Origin: Chloroflexota bacterium
GTDB taxonomy: Bacteria > Chloroflexota > Anaerolineae > Anaerolineales > UBA11858
NCBI GenBank assembly: GCA_003513015.1
Contig: DOTA01000410.1
Coordinates: 199 to 6,957, forward strand
Length of the DNA stretch: 6,759 nt
Reading direction: 5' to 3'
The notes beneath the pieces were generated by a model, which did no database searches, was not told the DNA's origin, and saw only the letters and a program-made list of their open reading frames with translations. Shown here piece by piece: positions 1-6,759 of this stretch. A program made the translations under genes and the position numbers. Within the stretch, counting starts at the first letter, position 1. Each line of letters starts with the position of its first letter.

Positions 1-469
1 GGAAAGTGCCTTCGTATTCGATGGGATTTTGGGTGGCCAAAACCATGAATAGGGCGGGCAAGGGATGGGTGATGCCATCGACGGTGACCTGGCGCTCTTG
101 CATGGCTTCAAGCAAAGCAGCCTGGGTTTTGGGCGTAGCGCGGTTGATTTCGTCGGCCAGAACAATTTCAGCCATAATGGGACCCGCACGGAATTCGAAT
201 TTTTGGGCAGCCTGATTGTAGACAGAAACGCCGGTGACATCACTGGGCAGCATATCGGGGGTGAATTGGATGCGCCCAAAGCTGCTGCCAATAGAGCAGG
301 CCAGGCTGCGAGCCAGCATGGTTTTGCCCACGCCGGGTACATCTTCGATGAGCAGGTGGCCTTGCGAGAGCAGGTTGACCACGGATAATTCAACCACCTG
401 ACGTTTACCAACGATCACTTTTTCGATGTTTTGGACGATCGATTCGATTAATGCTTGCGTTTCTTTCAT
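1..469 (-). CDS. MoxR-family AAA+ ATPase, N-terminal 156 codons (3' end beyond window)
   Basis: Cytoplasmic AAA+ ATPase of the MoxR family, whose members are thought to act as chaperones that remodel or insert cofactors into VWA-domain partners. I translated it by hand from ATG at 469; the frame stays open to the left edge. Visible motifs are a Walker A P-loop (DVPGVGKT, residues 43-50), the MoxR-typical [12 protein letters not shown] segment (69-80), Walker B (VLADE, 103-107) followed by [18 protein letters not shown] (108-125), and the sensor-1 region [12 protein letters not shown] (145-156) with Asn148. About half of a usual 310-330-residue MoxR protein is present; the AAA lid and the rest of the ATPase domain are outside. 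The start is supported by AGGAGG seven bases upstream. It follows the DUF58-transglutaminase gene on the same strand after 280 bp, the usual partners of MoxR. Family assignment is firm; the client is inferred from context. Confidence 0.95.
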   Translation of the reverse strand, partial: MKETQALIESIVQNIEKVIVGKRQVVELSVVNLLSQGHLLIEDVPGVGKTMLARSLACSIGSSFGRIQFTPDMLPSDVTGVSVYNQAAQKFEFRAGPIMAEIVLADEINRATPKTQAALLEAMQERQVTVDGITHPLPALFMVLATQNPIEYEGTF

Positions 470-476
470 TGGAATT

Positions 477-482
477 CCTCCT
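477..482 (-). promoter_or_regulatory. Shine-Dalgarno site of the moxR gene
   Basis: On the minus strand AGGAGG lies seven bases upstream of the ATG at 469. This is a full-strength ribosome-binding site at ideal spacing and fixes the moxR start. It contrasts with the upstream fusion gene, which has no recognisable site. Confidence 0.85.
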
Positions 483-494
483 GTCGGGTGACAG
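481..494 (-). promoter_or_regulatory. Small hairpin overlapping the moxR ribosome-binding site
   Basis: The minus strand reads CTGTC-ACCC-GACAG, a perfect 5-bp stem with a 4-base loop. The last two bases of the 3' arm are the first two of the AGGAGG site. In mRNA it could slightly occlude or present the ribosome-binding site. A stem this short could easily be chance, so a regulatory role is only a possibility. Confidence 0.25.
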
Positions 495-513
495 TTTTCG
501 ATTTATTTACATG

Positions 514-544
514 ATTTTAGTGTGATGAGATACATTTACATCAA
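514..544 (-). promoter_or_regulatory. Weak candidate sigma-70-type promoter for moxR
   Basis: In the AT-rich stretch upstream of moxR the minus strand has TTGATG (544-539) and TAAAAT (519-514), each close to the -35 and -10 consensus. They are separated by 19 bases, which is longer than the preferred 17. An 8-base direct repeat ATTTACAT (plus strand, 505-512 and 534-541) lies over and next to these boxes and could be an operator or chance in AT-rich DNA. The 280-bp gap after the upstream gene makes a separate moxR promoter plausible, but this particular site is only a guess. Confidence 0.22.
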
Positions 545-612
545 CTTATAAAAGTACGAGCGTAGCAAATTTTTCGAATGGCACGAATAATTTAAGCAGA
601 AAAAGGCTGAAA

Positions 613-695
613 CACAAAGGGCATAAAGTACACCAAGGAGAACAAGAGGTTTATTTTATTGGCGTTTTTCCTTTGTGACCGTCGTGTCCTTCGTG
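613..695. repeat. Inverted pair of triple 9-bp tandem repeats (CACRAAGGA type), intergenic palindromic element
   Basis: The plus strand at 613-639 reads as three 9-base units: CACAAAGGG, CATAAAGTA, CACCAAGGA. The minus strand from 695 down to 669 reads three more: CACGAAGGA, CACGACGGT, CACAAAGGA. The two arrays face each other across a 29-base centre (640-668). With flanking bases the arms are 32 nt each (611-642 and 666-697) and match at 23 of 32 positions by my count. In the minus-strand transcript the base of the stem (AACACGAAGG with CCTTTGTGTT) would form 10 pairs including one G-U. A CTTTTT run follows, so a terminator-like role after the upstream gene is possible. I recall similar CACGAAGGA-type repeats in intergenic regions of various environmental bacteria, without an assigned function. 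No coding role is seen; the short open frames across it give low-complexity peptides. Confidence 0.75.
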
Positions 696-749
696 TTGAA
701 AATATTTTCCCGTTAAAAACAATGGAACCCAAAATTGTAAGGGGGCGAT

Positions 750-3700
750 TTACTCCTTTTCTGGTGAAAAATGAATCAACAGGGGAGCTTCGCGCCAAAA
801 AATCGCTCTCAAAAACCAGTATTTATAGACCCAACCCAGGAACCAGAGCAATCCCAAACGCGGGCGCAACTGGCGATAGCTGTTAAAAAGTTCTTTTGCA
901 TCCATATCTCGGCGACTGGCAGGATTGTAAGTGGCATAAACATAAGCATCGCTGATTTGCTGGATCAGCGGCAGGCCGCTTTGCAGCCACTCGCTCCAAT
1001 AGCTGCCACTGCTCAACTGTTGCAGGTAGCTTTGCAGGAGGGCAGCGAACTCATAGGGGGTTTCGCCATCTTCGGAAGGCAGGCGCAACCGCCGCTCATA
1101 ACGGTAGAGACGCCGGTATAAGCGCGGGAGTTGGCGATCTATGGGTTGGCGCGCCAGCCACAAATCCGAAAGAATCCAGACCAACACTACGGTAAGGATG
1201 AACAACGCCAGCGCGATCCCCAGGAGCAACAGCCAATTCTCAAAGGAGAAACGCGGTTCGGGAACCAGGGGGCCGAAATCCAATTCCAAATCTGCGGGCA
1301 GTTCGGGGAGCGCTTCGGGCGGGCGTTCGATAGCAGGGCGTCCGGCAGTTGGCTCAAATTGAATCCAGCCATACCCAGGGAAGTAGATTTCAGCCCAGGC
1401 GTGGGCCTCGTCGGCGGTGATAACGTAGGCCTCCCGCTCGGCATCATAGTGCTCGCCTATGTAACCAATCACATAACGGGCGGGCATACCAGCGGCCCGG
1501 GCCAGCACCACCATGGCGGTGGCGTAGTAATCACAATACCCTTTACGCAGCGAAAAGAGAAAATACTCAGTAATATCAATTCCCGCGGGGCCAATGGAAA
1601 CATTGAGCGTGTAAGGATATTGGCGCAAATAGCTTTCGATGGCAACCGCCCGGTCGTAAGGGTTGGTTTCGATGGCAGTGAGATCACGCGCCAGAGTGAG
1701 CACATTTTCGGGAACGGAAGCAGGCAAACTCATGTAACGGGTAACCATCCAGCCCGGATAATTTTGACCGGCAGTGCGCAATTCGTCGATACTATGGATT
1801 TGGACGAGTGAATCAGCCCGATAGGAGTCGCCCGCCACGGTGGCACCGAAGAGATCATACACCTGGGACGAATCGCTTTGGATGCGCCAGGCCACCCGAA
1901 AATCTCGATTAGTGCTTAAGGGGGTTCCCAAAGTATAGAGAAAATTGCCGACATCATCTACAAATTGAACGTCCTGGCGGATAAGGCGGGCATTCTGCTC
2001 TGCGGTGGGGATGAGATTGCCAGAAACATAATCCACGATTTCGGTATCACGCGAGGCCCAACCTGTGCCAATGTAGCGATCATAAACCAGGCTGCGCAAA
2101 TAGAGCGGCGAAAGCACCTCGGCGAGTTGATCTGCGGGGATACCGCTTTGGGAGGCATCGACGCGCACCACCATGACCACCTGCTCAGATAATTTTTGAG
2201 TGTTTGAACCGATCAGGTGCTGGTTGGGTAAGCCACCCTCGCCGCGCAAATCCAAGATATCCGCTTCTTGGGTGCCGCCCTGGTTGTGGATTCCCAAAGA
2301 TTCTGCAAATTCGGGGTTCGAGGCCTGCGTACCCAGCAAACGATGGGCAAGATCGCTCAAATAATCCAGCGAAATCGCGGGCATGACTAACGAAAAAACG
2401 ATCAAAACAACTGTGACCAAACCGGCGATAACAAACACTCTGGTGCGGATGGTCTCGGTGAAACTCAACCGAGCGTGAACCCAGCGGCGCTCGTGGGCAT
2501 CGTGATTGACAAAAGCCATCAAGGCGACGGTCGCGCCAAACAAAAAAGCCAAATCGTAATTATTTTGCCCGCCCAGGGCCAGGGCAATCGCCACCAGGGA
2601 GATCGCCGGCACAAAGGCCTGGAAGGGTTTTTCGTGCCGAAAAATATACCAGATGGCCCAGGCCACGGTTGCCCAGATGAGCAGGCCCCATAAAACAGTG
2701 ATGGACACAGGGTCGTAGTAGGGCTGCCCCCGCAGCAGCGCTAAAAACCATTCCCAGATACGGGTAGCCAACCCGCTTAAGTTTTGCCAGATTTCGGCCC
2801 ATTGCAATTGTAAAACCGAAAAATCAACCGGATCAGCCTGGCGAAAGGCATTGGCAAGCGCCTGCCCCAACAAAACAAACGCTTGTTTAGAAGCGTTCAG
2901 CAAAGGGAATCCCAGGTTGCCCACTCGCAGAATGGTGAGAATGCCTCCCAGCAGACCGCTGATGATCGCAGCCAACCAGCCAGGGAGCGGCGAACGGGCC
3001 AGCAACCAGCTTGTAAGCGCACTTCCACCTATCAGGTACCAGATCAAGTCGGTTTCAAGCCCTCTAACGGCCGCGCCCAACAGGTTCGCCATTAGATAGA
3101 AAAAGATAAAAATCAAAACCCAGGTGCGCAACAATTGCCTGATTTTTTGCCAGCGGGCCGCCCATTTATCAACGTATTGGTCGCGCAAGCGTGTCTGCTC
3201 GATCAGCCAGCGCAAACCCTGCGGCCGCTTCTTGGGCTCATCGAGCAAATCAGCCGAAATAGTGTAATGCGTAATCCCCAGTTTTCGCAGGCGCTTGCGG
3301 AACGGCTCAACCGGCTCGGTTCCGCCAAAGGAAACGGGATCAAAAATCAGCACAGTGGGGATAATGCCGCTACGCTTGAGTAAATCTAAGGCGCTGATCC
3401 ATTCGGGCGAAACGTTAGCTGTAATGATCACCAGGCTGGTATTTTGATCCAGGGAGGTTCGCAAGCGCAGTAAAATCTGATCGAGGGAAGGGCCTCCGGG
3501 GTGAATGGCCGCCAGCGAGCGCAGGATAGTCCACAAATGACCATCGCCAAAATCAGGCGGGTGCCAGATCAAATCATCGCCGTAACTGATCAGGCCCACA
3601 TGCTTCCCGGCCTGGAGGCCGCGGTTCGCCAGCGAAGCCGCTAAAATTACGCCATGTTCAACTGTGGAACGCGCCCCCTCGCCAATGTGGGCTGTGGCAT

Positions 3701-4433
3701 CCATATCGAGCAGCACCCACCAGTCGCTGGAGGGTTCATTGTCGAAAAGGTGCACATACATCTTCCCCATGCGGGCCACGGTGGGCCAATGCAAAAAACG
3801 CAGGCTGTCACCCGGCACATATTCCCGCACGCCCACCGTGCTGATGGTTTGCTCGATGCCTTTGTTGGAGGAGCGGCCTTCACCCACCCGGCCTCCGGAA
3901 GCAATTTCGATTTCCGGCAAAGCAATTACGGGCGGTGCCACCATCATATTGGCCGAATTGGTGTAATCAACGGTGACTTCATAAACGCCAAAGGGGTCTT
4001 GGGCGCGCAGCGTCACCGGGCCAAGCGTGTAGAGGCCGCGGGTATCGCAAAATCCCTGGGTGTGCCAGTTGCGCTGGCGGTAAGCGCGCACATCGGTGAC
4101 AGAACTGATATCGTAGGTATCCATGGTGGAATGATCGTCGATCTCCACCCACAGGCTGGGTGCCCAGCCATCATTTTCCAAAATAATGTGTTCCCGCAAT
4201 CGGTCGCCCACCTGTTTCCAGCCAAAGCGCAACTCACGTTCGATCTGCAATCCCTTCAGCAAAGAACGCGCCCACAAATAGCTTAGCAGCCAAAGCCCGC
4301 CAAAGCCGGTTAGAAGGATCGCCCAACCTTTGAAGGGGAAAAACATCTGCAACCCCAACAAAATCAGCACCATCCCAGGCAATAAACGTGATTTAAGCTG
4401 GATGGACCGTTGAGGCTTTTGCTGCGAGATCAT
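750..4433 (-). CDS. DUF58 - TgpA-type transmembrane transglutaminase fusion protein
   Basis: A 1227-residue membrane protein joining two normally separate partners. Residues 1-58 form two membrane segments (about 17-35 and 37-57). Residues 60-400 are DUF58, with the signature REYVPGDSLRFLHW (203-216) and a VWA-like strand with a degenerate metal site, LLDMDAT (241-247). A basic linker (401-435) leads to seven predicted membrane segments (near 436-456, 463-480, 485-503, 577-598, 604-621, 626-643, 666-687). An extracytoplasmic region (688-1063) carries the transglutaminase core: Cys967 in KGYCDYY, His1011 in DEAHAWAEIY and Glu1027 in WIQFEPT. A last membrane segment (1066-1090) precedes a cytoplasmic DUF4129-like tail with ETPYEFA (1124-1130). 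Positive-inside rules agree with DUF58 and tail inside, enzyme outside. TgpA-like proteins are thought to act on cell-envelope proteins; the substrate here is unknown. An in-frame TGA lies seven codons upstream, so ATG 4433 is the first standard start, but it lacks a Shine-Dalgarno. The catalytic acid is Glu where many relatives have Asp. moxR follows downstream. Confidence 0.93.
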   Translation of the reverse strand: MISQQKPQRSIQLKSRLLPGMVLILLGLQMFFPFKGWAILLTGFGGLWLLSYLWARSLLKGLQIERELRFGWKQVGDRLREHIILENDGWAPSLWVEIDDHSTMDTYDISSVTDVRAYRQRNWHTQGFCDTRGLYTLGPVTLRAQDPFGVYEVTVDYTNSANMMVAPPVIALPEIEIASGGRVGEGRSSNKGIEQTISTVGVREYVPGDSLRFLHWPTVARMGKMYVHLFDNEPSSDWWVLLDMDATAHIGEGARSTVEHGVILAASLANRGLQAGKHVGLISYGDDLIWHPPDFGDGHLWTILRSLAAIHPGGPSLDQILLRLRTSLDQNTSLVIITANVSPEWISALDLLKRSGIIPTVLIFDPVSFGGTEPVEPFRKRLRKLGITHYTISADLLDEPKKRPQGLRWLIEQTRLRDQYVDKWAARWQKIRQLLRTWVLIFIFFYLMANLLGAAVRGLETDLIWYLIGGSALTSWLLARSPLPGWLAAIISGLLGGILTILRVGNLGFPLLNASKQAFVLLGQALANAFRQADPVDFSVLQLQWAEIWQNLSGLATRIWEWFLALLRGQPYYDPVSITVLWGLLIWATVAWAIWYIFRHEKPFQAFVPAISLVAIALALGGQNNYDLAFLFGATVALMAFVNHDAHERRWVHARLSFTETIRTRVFVIAGLVTVVLIVFSLVMPAISLDYLSDLAHRLLGTQASNPEFAESLGIHNQGGTQEADILDLRGEGGLPNQHLIGSNTQKLSEQVVMVVRVDASQSGIPADQLAEVLSPLYLRSLVYDRYIGTGWASRDTEIVDYVSGNLIPTAEQNARLIRQDVQFVDDVGNFLYTLGTPLSTNRDFRVAWRIQSDSSQVYDLFGATVAGDSYRADSLVQIHSIDELRTAGQNYPGWMVTRYMSLPASVPENVLTLARDLTAIETNPYDRAVAIESYLRQYPYTLNVSIGPAGIDITEYFLFSLRKGYCDYYATAMVVLARAAGMPARYVIGYIGEHYDAEREAYVITADEAHAWAEIYFPGYGWIQFEPTAGRPAIERPPEALPELPADLELDFGPLVPEPRFSFENWLLLLGIALALFILTVVLVWILSDLWLARQPIDRQLPRLYRRLYRYERRLRLPSEDGETPYEFAALLQSYLQQLSSGSYWSEWLQSGLPLIQQISDAYVYATYNPASRRDMDAKELFNSYRQLRPRLGLLWFLGWVYKYWFLRAIFWREAPLLIHFSPEKE

Positions 4434-4535
4434 AAAAGATATACCGATTTTTCACTTCGGTGGTTCATTCCCTGAAATTTGGAGGGGATCCCGTTATGGA
4501 GAAATTTAGGGGCCTTTTACGAAAAAAGACGAAGG
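4434..4535. other. Intergenic spacer between permease and DUF58-transglutaminase genes
   Basis: This 102-bp gap holds no gene. Just past the permease stop the minus strand has GAC-CTTC-GTC followed by six T, a stem of only three pairs, too weak to call a terminator. GGGATCCC (4486-4493) is a loopless 8-bp palindrome. Immediately before the ATG at 4433 the minus strand reads TATATCTTTT, without any purine-rich ribosome-binding site. A -10-like TATATC this close to the ATG could suggest a leaderless transcript, but the spacing is short and no good -35 box precedes it. Whether the fusion gene is co-transcribed with the permease cannot be decided from sequence. Confidence 0.4.
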
Positions 4536-6759
4536 TCAGGCATCTCTCAAGCGCGGGTTCACCATACGATCCAATGAAAAACCAAGCAACGCAAAGGCCA
4601 ATCCCGTAATCAACAATAGGGCAATGGGTTCAAGCAACCAGTAATAGTATCCGTGATAAGCACCGTTCGTGATGGCATCATACACAACTTTCCCCCAGGT
4701 AGGCAGATAAGGATCGCTCAAGCCCAAAAAGGCTAACGTGGCTTCATAGAACACAAAACCCGGCACCATAATGACTAGCTGCGGCAGCAATACCGGAATG
4801 ATGCGAGGAACCAAATAGAGAAGAACAATTCTGCGCCCACTAGCGCCATAGGCAATGGCCCCCTCGACATACGCTGACTCTTTCGCCTGCAAAAAGGCCG
4901 CGCGATAATTTTTGATGGAACTACCGAAAATACTTAGAAGCACAACCACGCCCAAAACTGCCCAGATCGTTTTGGAATACATAACGTACACCATGATGGC
5001 AATCGGGAGGGTAGGCAAGATGATATTTACATCTGTAATGCGTTGGATCAAATTATCAACCCAGCCGCCATACCAAACACTCACAGCAGAGATAATCATA
5101 GCGGTCAGGTTGGCTACAATGGCGGCCATAAAACCGAAGGCCAGGGCCACGGGCGTGCCCCAGAGCAGGGCAATCGACAAATCGCGGCGCAGATGATCTG
5201 TTCCGGCAATCCCATAGACTCTGCCATACAGGACAAAATCACAATCGACGTTGGCACCATCTTCAAAGACAATCGCGCTGACTTGCAATTCATAGGTTCC
5301 TTTGAGCGGAACCGGCTCCTCGGAATTGGGATCAGCTAACAAGCCAATCTGCGGTGGTACCCCGCCAAGTTTACGCTTCATGGTCTCATCGAAGGCAAAC
5401 CTAAGGATATGGGATTCGTTGATGGAAAAACTGCCCAGTTGAATCTCGCGTTCATCAGGGGTGATCCAGGTGAGAGTAATAAATGGCAATTTTTCATCGT
5501 AAGTGCTTTCGAAGAAGAGGGATATCTCATCCGGAAATTGATTCGATGAATATTCGAAAATAAACGGCATTAAAAATTCCGTCATATTTTTGCCAATCAC
5601 CTCAGAAGTTTTTTCAACAGAGCCATCTTTGGAGCTTAAATGAATGGTCTCGGGCAGTTTGTTTTTTCTAAAAACATTCGTCCAGGCGGGCATGGCGTTT
5701 TGGGGATATTTCTCCCAAATTCTTTCGCCCCCTTCGGAGGCATGGGGTGTCCACAACTCAATAGCCCTTTGATACGGGATCGCGATGATGGTGTAAATTG
5801 AAACCCCCACCAGAATAAAGATAATCAATAATCCGACGATGGCCGATGGGTAGCGCCTGAGTTCCCAAAAATTTGATCCGAGAGCGGCAAAACCATTGCG
5901 GATGGATTTCAAGCGAAAAGACAAGGGGACCTTCAAAAAAGCAGATAAACCACTAAACCAAGTTCTTATTCCGGCAAAGAATTCCGGGACCGAAAGCAAA
6001 AAATCGGAAAGTTTTTGCCCAAATGAACGCTTCTTTTGAGCGGCCGTGATATGTTGGCCATCACTCCCCAGGCGGATGCGCGGATCAACCACGGCGTAGG
6101 CCAAATCCAAGATAAAAATGGTGATTGCCAGCAAATAGGCAAAAATAATCACCACGGCAATCATCAAGGAGGTGTTAAAGGAATGCGCAGCACTTAAAAA
6201 CAACGGGCCGATCCCAGGCCAGTGGAAGAGATACTCCAAGGCAATCGAGGCTTCCCAAACAGTAACCATCATCATGGCAAAACTGGTAATCACAAAGGGC
6301 AGGGAAGGTTTGAGAATGTAGCGGCGTTCGATGGCGCGATGCGATAAACCTTTGGCACGCGCCATATCCACATAATCTTCTTGGGCATAAATCAAAAAGA
6401 AGGTGCGCCAGGAATAAACCCCCTGGAAGAAAACGCTCAAAAAGATGGCGGTCATGGGCATAATCATCTGGGAAAGCAACAGCCGGTAAAAAGCAGCCCG
6501 GTCGTACTCTATGATTTCCAAATCAATTACTTTAGGGTATGGCAAAATCCGCAGTTGCCCAGCTAAAACGATGATCAGGAGGATTCCCAAGATCCAACTA
6601 GGCACCGAACTCAGCGAGGCCACGCCCGCGCTGAGGCGATCTAGCCAACTGCCATAATGACGCGAGAGGAATAAAGCAATGAATACGCTGATAAAAAACA
6701 CAAAGAGATTCGCCAGCCCTACCAGCACCAACGTATAGGGCAAACGCTGAAGAACCAAT
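4536..6759 (-). CDS. Fused DppB-DppC-type peptide/oligopeptide ABC transporter permease (5' end beyond window)
   Basis: Inner-membrane permease of a peptide/nickel-type ABC importer, with both permease subunits in one chain. Residues are counted from codon 6758-6756, a TTG that is probably an internal Leu, because the DppB-like half lacks its first membrane segment and about 90-100 residues. Residues 1-229 match DppB from its second membrane segment, with the ATPase-contacting EAA loop at 128-154 (DYVDMARAKGLS then PSLP) and the typical ending VVDPRIRLG (223-231). A basic linker (232-302) leads to the DppC-like half: a membrane segment at 303-328, an extracytoplasmic insert (about 331-515), the GTDHLRRD motif (519-526), further membrane segments, a second EAA loop at 628-655 (AYVEGAIAYGAS) and the C-terminal NPRLRDA. 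Both EAA loops look intact, so one chain could supply the whole translocation pathway. Peptide is the default substrate; this family also carries sugars and nickel, so the substrate is unknown. Neighbouring ATPase and binding-protein genes would lie beyond the right edge. Confidence 0.92.
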   Translation of the reverse strand, partial: LVLQRLPYTLVLVGLANLFVFFISVFIALFLSRHYGSWLDRLSAGVASLSSVPSWILGILLIIVLAGQLRILPYPKVIDLEIIEYDRAAFYRLLLSQMIMPMTAIFLSVFFQGVYSWRTFFLIYAQEDYVDMARAKGLSHRAIERRYILKPSLPFVITSFAMMMVTVWEASIALEYLFHWPGIGPLFLSAAHSFNTSLMIAVVIIFAYLLAITIFILDLAYAVVDPRIRLGSDGQHITAAQKKRSFGQKLSDFLLSVPEFFAGIRTWFSGLSAFLKVPLSFRLKSIRNGFAALGSNFWELRRYPSAIVGLLIIFILVGVSIYTIIAIPYQRAIELWTPHASEGGERIWEKYPQNAMPAWTNVFRKNKLPETIHLSSKDGSVEKTSEVIGKNMTEFLMPFIFEYSSNQFPDEISLFFESTYDEKLPFITLTWITPDEREIQLGSFSINESHILRFAFDETMKRKLGGVPPQIGLLADPNSEEPVPLKGTYELQVSAIVFEDGANVDCDFVLYGRVYGIAGTDHLRRDLSIALLWGTPVALAFGFMAAIVANLTAMIISAVSVWYGGWVDNLIQRITDVNIILPTLPIAIMVYVMYSKTIWAVLGVVVLLSIFGSSIKNYRAAFLQAKESAYVEGAIAYGASGRRIVLLYLVPRIIPVLLPQLVIMVPGFVFYEATLAFLGLSDPYLPTWGKVVYDAITNGAYHGYYYWLLEPIALLLITGLAFALLGFSLDRMVNPRLRDA

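Noticed and set aside
65..388. Plus-strand open frame of 107 codons
   Set aside because: Antisense to moxR, which shows intact Walker A and B motifs in the minus-strand frame.
613..695. CRISPR array as an explanation for the repeated 9-mers
   Set aside because: The units are too short and directly abutting with no spacers, and the two sets are inverted relative to each other. No cas gene is present.
592..886. Two short open frames (minus 592-798, plus 659-886) across the spacer repeat
   Set aside because: Their peptides are basic and low in complexity, derived from the 9-bp repeat plus the out-of-frame end of the fusion gene. No ribosome-binding site or family resemblance was seen.
1131..1811. 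Plus-strand open frame of 226 codons
   Set aside because: It lies wholly antisense to the transglutaminase core of the fusion gene, whose catalytic motifs are clear. The translated peptide shows no recognisable domain and looks like a complement-strand shadow.
3654..4286. Plus-strand open frame of 210 codons
   Set aside because: Antisense to the DUF58 region. It is His-rich with no family motif, as expected from the reverse complement of this coding sequence.
4513..4535. Possible rho-independent terminator after the permease (GAC-CTTC-GTC then six T)
   Set aside because: The stem has only three base pairs and no GC-rich extension, so it does not meet a reasonable terminator standard.
6756..6758. 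TTG at the right edge as the true start of the permease
   Set aside because: It would remove the first DppB membrane segment and loop. The residues match the interior of DppB, so the gene almost certainly continues beyond the window.

Overview
The window carries three protein-coding genes, all on the minus strand. Two run off the edges. Reading with transcription (right to left) they are: (i) the 3' part of an oligopeptide/dipeptide-type ABC transporter permease in which the DppB-like and DppC-like halves are one polypeptide; (ii) a complete 1227-codon membrane protein joining an N-terminal DUF58 (von Willebrand A-like) protein to a TgpA-type transmembrane transglutaminase; (iii) the first 156 codons of a MoxR-family AAA+ ATPase. 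The plus-strand open frames, some over 200 codons, are antisense shadows of these genes.

Layout: 6759-4536, fused permease with its 5' end missing; 4535-4434, a short spacer with no convincing terminator; 4433-750, the DUF58-transglutaminase fusion; 749-470, a 280-bp AT-rich spacer holding an inverted pair of triple 9-bp repeats, a weak candidate promoter, a small hairpin and a strong Shine-Dalgarno; 469-1, moxR, cut off by the window edge just after the sensor-1 region.

MoxR, DUF58 and TgpA-like transglutaminase genes are known to cluster in many bacteria. MoxR ATPases are thought to act as chaperones or remodelling factors for VWA-like partners. Here DUF58 and the transglutaminase are covalently joined and moxR lies downstream. 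The predicted topology puts DUF58 and the C-terminal DUF4129 in the cytoplasm and the transglutaminase core outside, so one protein could link a cytoplasmic MoxR/DUF58 interaction to an extracytoplasmic enzyme (inference). The permease is probably unrelated in function. It would work with ATPases and a substrate-binding protein encoded outside the window.

No rRNA or other taxonomic marker is present. The fused DppB-DppC permease with a large insert, the DUF58-TgpA fusion, roughly balanced base composition and the intergenic CACGAAGGA-type repeats suggest an environmental bacterium, and my best guess is Chloroflexota (Anaerolineae-like). That is recall and inference, not proof. I see no CRISPR array, tRNA, rRNA, transposase or phage gene. 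The novelty candidates are the two gene fusions, the permease insert and the repeat element.
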